From Bdellovibrio sp. (GTDB lineage: Bacteria > Bdellovibrionota > Bdellovibrionia > Bdellovibrionales > Bdellovibrionaceae), in assembly GCA_025359945.1 (NCBI GenBank), contig JANYDD010000020.1, forward strand, positions 61,937-125,936: 64,000 nt of DNA. The letters run 5' to 3'. The notes beneath the pieces were generated by a model. The model was not told the DNA's origin, made no database searches, and saw only the letters and a list, made by a program, of their open reading frames with translations. Within the stretch, counting starts at the first letter, position 1, and the number at the start of each line of letters is the position of its first letter. Positions 62,701 through 64,000 of the stretch are shown here, in pieces. A program made the position numbers and the translations under genes.

Positions 62701-62848
62701 ACATGGGAAACTATTCTGCCGCTCGAAGCACCCTGTCGGGGGTTCTTACGGCGTTCAAACTGGTGCGCCCAGCTTGAGGAGCTTAGAACTGCCTGTATAC
62801 AATACCTGCCAATTCAAATATATGCGACCTAGTCTTTTCAATTGATTG

Positions 62849-62870
62849 ATGATACCCATTTGGATATCAT
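62849..62870. promoter_or_regulatory. Operator palindrome of the toxin-antitoxin pair
   Basis: ATGATA (62849-62854) and TATCAT (62865-62870) form a perfect inverted repeat with a 10-nt centre, ending 8 nt before the toxin ATG. The position fits autorepression by the helix-turn-helix antitoxin. Confidence 0.55.
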
Positions 62871-62878
62871 TAGTTTGA

Positions 62879-63211
62879 ATGAAAATATATTTTTACGAAA
62901 CTCCAGCAGGAAACTCTCCCATCAAAAAATTTGTTGATGGGTTGCATCCAACTGACCAAGCTCGATTTTTGGAAATTATCGACGAGATTGAAGTGCATGG
63001 CTTGAGTGCTTCACGGCTTATTTTCAAACCTCTTGAAGGGAAGCTTTGGGAGATTAAATTTAATACACAATCTTCTGGGTACAGAGTTTTCTATGTCATG
63101 CTTGAAAAAGATTTAATGATTTGGCTTCATGCCTTTGTCAAAAAAACACAAAAAACTCCGAAGCAGGATTTAGATCTTGCGAGGAAACGACTCAAAGAGG
63201 TTTTACGATGA
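62879..63211 (+). CDS. HigB/RelE-family toxin (Gp49-like)
   Basis: 110 residues of the phage-derived Gp49/HigB-type RelE superfamily: MKIYFYETPAGNSPIKKFVD, then FKPLEGKLWEIKFNTQSSGY and RVFYVML, and a C-terminal helix rich in Lys (FVKKTQKTPKQDLDLARKRL). These are ribosome-dependent mRNA nucleases. The toxin comes first and the antitoxin second, the HigBA order. The stop overlaps the antitoxin ATG (ATGA). Whether this pair is active is not known. Confidence 0.88.
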   Translation: MKIYFYETPAGNSPIKKFVDGLHPTDQARFLEIIDEIEVHGLSASRLIFKPLEGKLWEIKFNTQSSGYRVFYVMLEKDLMIWLHAFVKKTQKTPKQDLDLARKRLKEVLR

Positions 63212-63516
63212 AATATAAAAACATAACTCCTGCTCGTTCTTATTTAGATAAAAAATTGAAAGATAAGACTATTAAAGTTCTTTTCGATGAAGAGAAAACT
63301 AAAACAGAAATTGCTAGACTTGTTCGAACCGCCAGAGAATCTGCTGGTTTTAGCCAAAGGGAAATCGCCATCAAGGCTGACACAACTCAGGCAGTTGTTG
63401 CAAGGCTTGAACTTGGAACAGACAAACGAATGCCTTCGCTCATGCTTATTGTTCGCCTGCTAAAAGCAGCAAATGCTCATCTGGAGCTAAAGTGTATCTT
63501 CGATAAAGCAGCTTAA
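63208..63516 (+). CDS. HigA-type antitoxin, XRE helix-turn-helix
   Basis: 102 residues from the ATG at 63208, which overlaps the toxin stop; the longer frame from 63121 is inside the toxin gene. Helix-turn-helix: RTARESAGFSQREIAIKA, then TTQAVVARLELGTDKRMPS, as in XRE-family proteins. The N-terminal 40 residues contain the likely toxin-binding part. It would bind the toxin and repress the operon through the palindrome at 62849-62870. Confidence 0.88.
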   Translation: MKYKNITPARSYLDKKLKDKTIKVLFDEEKTKTEIARLVRTARESAGFSQREIAIKADTTQAVVARLELGTDKRMPSLMLIVRLLKAANAHLELKCIFDKAA

Positions 63517-63860
63517 TTTTTAAAATTGGCTATTTTTTTAAAAGAATTATTTGACCTTGCCCTTAGGGGAAGACCACACCATCCCGTAAAGTTAGATTCA
63601 CTTGCAACCATACCCCTCGTTCGAGTCCAACCTTTAAAAAAATCATAAACATTTGTCCACTGAGGGAAATCATGAGGAAGATACCGCCATTGGCTGCCCG
63701 TGCGAAGAATGAAAAAGATCGCAATGATGATTTCTTTTTTCGGCGTTCGGCCTTTGATGCCCGGAACAAGCGGAGAAACAATTGAATGGTGCACTTGCAT
63801 AAAATTAGGCGGTGCGCTTCAGACGAAAACGGCCACTATTGCCCACTCTGCGTCAGTTAA
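63513..63860 (-). pseudogene. IS5-type transposase remnant
   Basis: On the minus strand the frame LTDAEWAIV (starting at 63860), an in-frame TGA, and then IVSPLVPGIKGRTPKKEIII, FFILRTGSQWRYLPHDFPQW and TNVYDFFKGW match the N-terminal DUF4096 region of IS5/IS1182-group transposases. After about residue 63 of the open part the similarity ends, and the DDE catalytic domain is missing. So only the first quarter of a transposase remains, and it is broken. No terminal inverted repeats were found around it. Confidence 0.75.
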
Positions 63861-63949
63861 AGTAACTACTCACCTAAATTCCGCGAAAATTCGATTTTTA
63901 CGAAATTTGCTTTTCAAAATAAAAATATAAGTTAGACTTTTATTCAGTC

Positions 63950-64000
63950 ATGGATGACAAAAACGAAAAATCAAAATCTAGGGGACTTGCTTCTGAAAAT
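63950..64000 (+). CDS. Start of a gene cut by the window edge
   Basis: ATG at 63950 opens a frame of 17 codons (MDDKNEKSKSRGLASEN) to the end of the window. Hydrophilic and basic; the KSRGLAS stretch recalls the small KGG-type general stress proteins, but this is too short to judge. Confidence 0.35.
   Translation, partial: MDDKNEKSKSRGLASEN

Overview
The window looks like a chromosome segment of a Bdellovibrio-like bacterium (Bdellovibrionota). The reasons are the very high share of envelope and secreted proteins, the many TTG/GTG starts, the carotenoid pair crtI-crtB, and above all an orphan cyclic-di-GMP riboswitch RNA with its own terminator and no downstream gene, which matches the 'merRNA' described from Bdellovibrio bacteriovorus attack-phase cells. 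The taxonomic call is inference; there is no rRNA gene in the window. I saw no tRNA gene and no CRISPR array.

Layout. 0-5.8 kb: a periplasmic lytic transglycosylase followed by two coupled peptide-type ABC permeases, then a beta-barrel protein and a small charged secreted protein on the other strand. 6.0-11.6 kb: a tight leftward housekeeping operon, amidase-rph-rdgB-prs-rplY-pth-ychF. 11.6-21.3 kb: an accessory stretch with a C-rich candidate small RNA, a membrane glycosyltransferase, an orphan HPt protein divergent from an orphan receiver, a DUF883-like protein, a sigma-54 response regulator whose 5' end is split by a 114-nt palindromic insertion, an outer-membrane protein, two secreted proteins of unknown function, and merRNA.

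21.3-37.0 kb: a cysteine-free Mrp-type ATPase, then a long rightward run of core genes (glyS, ppdK, smc, ftsY, zapA, 5-formyl-THF cyclo-ligase, rny, tyrS, ferredoxin, methyltransferase) linking chromosome segregation, division, protein targeting and RNA decay. 37-46.4 kb: secreted proteins (one with an internal duplication, one broken by an in-frame amber codon), the cysteine desulfurase/A-type carrier pair, queF, and an acyl-CoA dehydrogenase with trmH. 46.5-50.8 kb: a CinA-like protein and crtI-crtB coupled to an unnamed histidine-containing membrane protein. 50.8-59.6 kb: a lipoprotein/barrel pair and a tripartite RND efflux system whose TolC-like part converges on its pump and adaptor genes.

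59.6-62.5 kb: a cluster of small stress and envelope proteins (CsbD-like, DUF1328-like, OmpA-like lipoprotein and others) around a shared intergenic region with repeated operator-like sites. 62.5-64 kb: a decaying mobile or accessory edge with a possible recombinase fragment, a HigB/HigA-type toxin-antitoxin pair with its operator, an IS5-type transposase remnant, and the start of a gene that runs out of the window.
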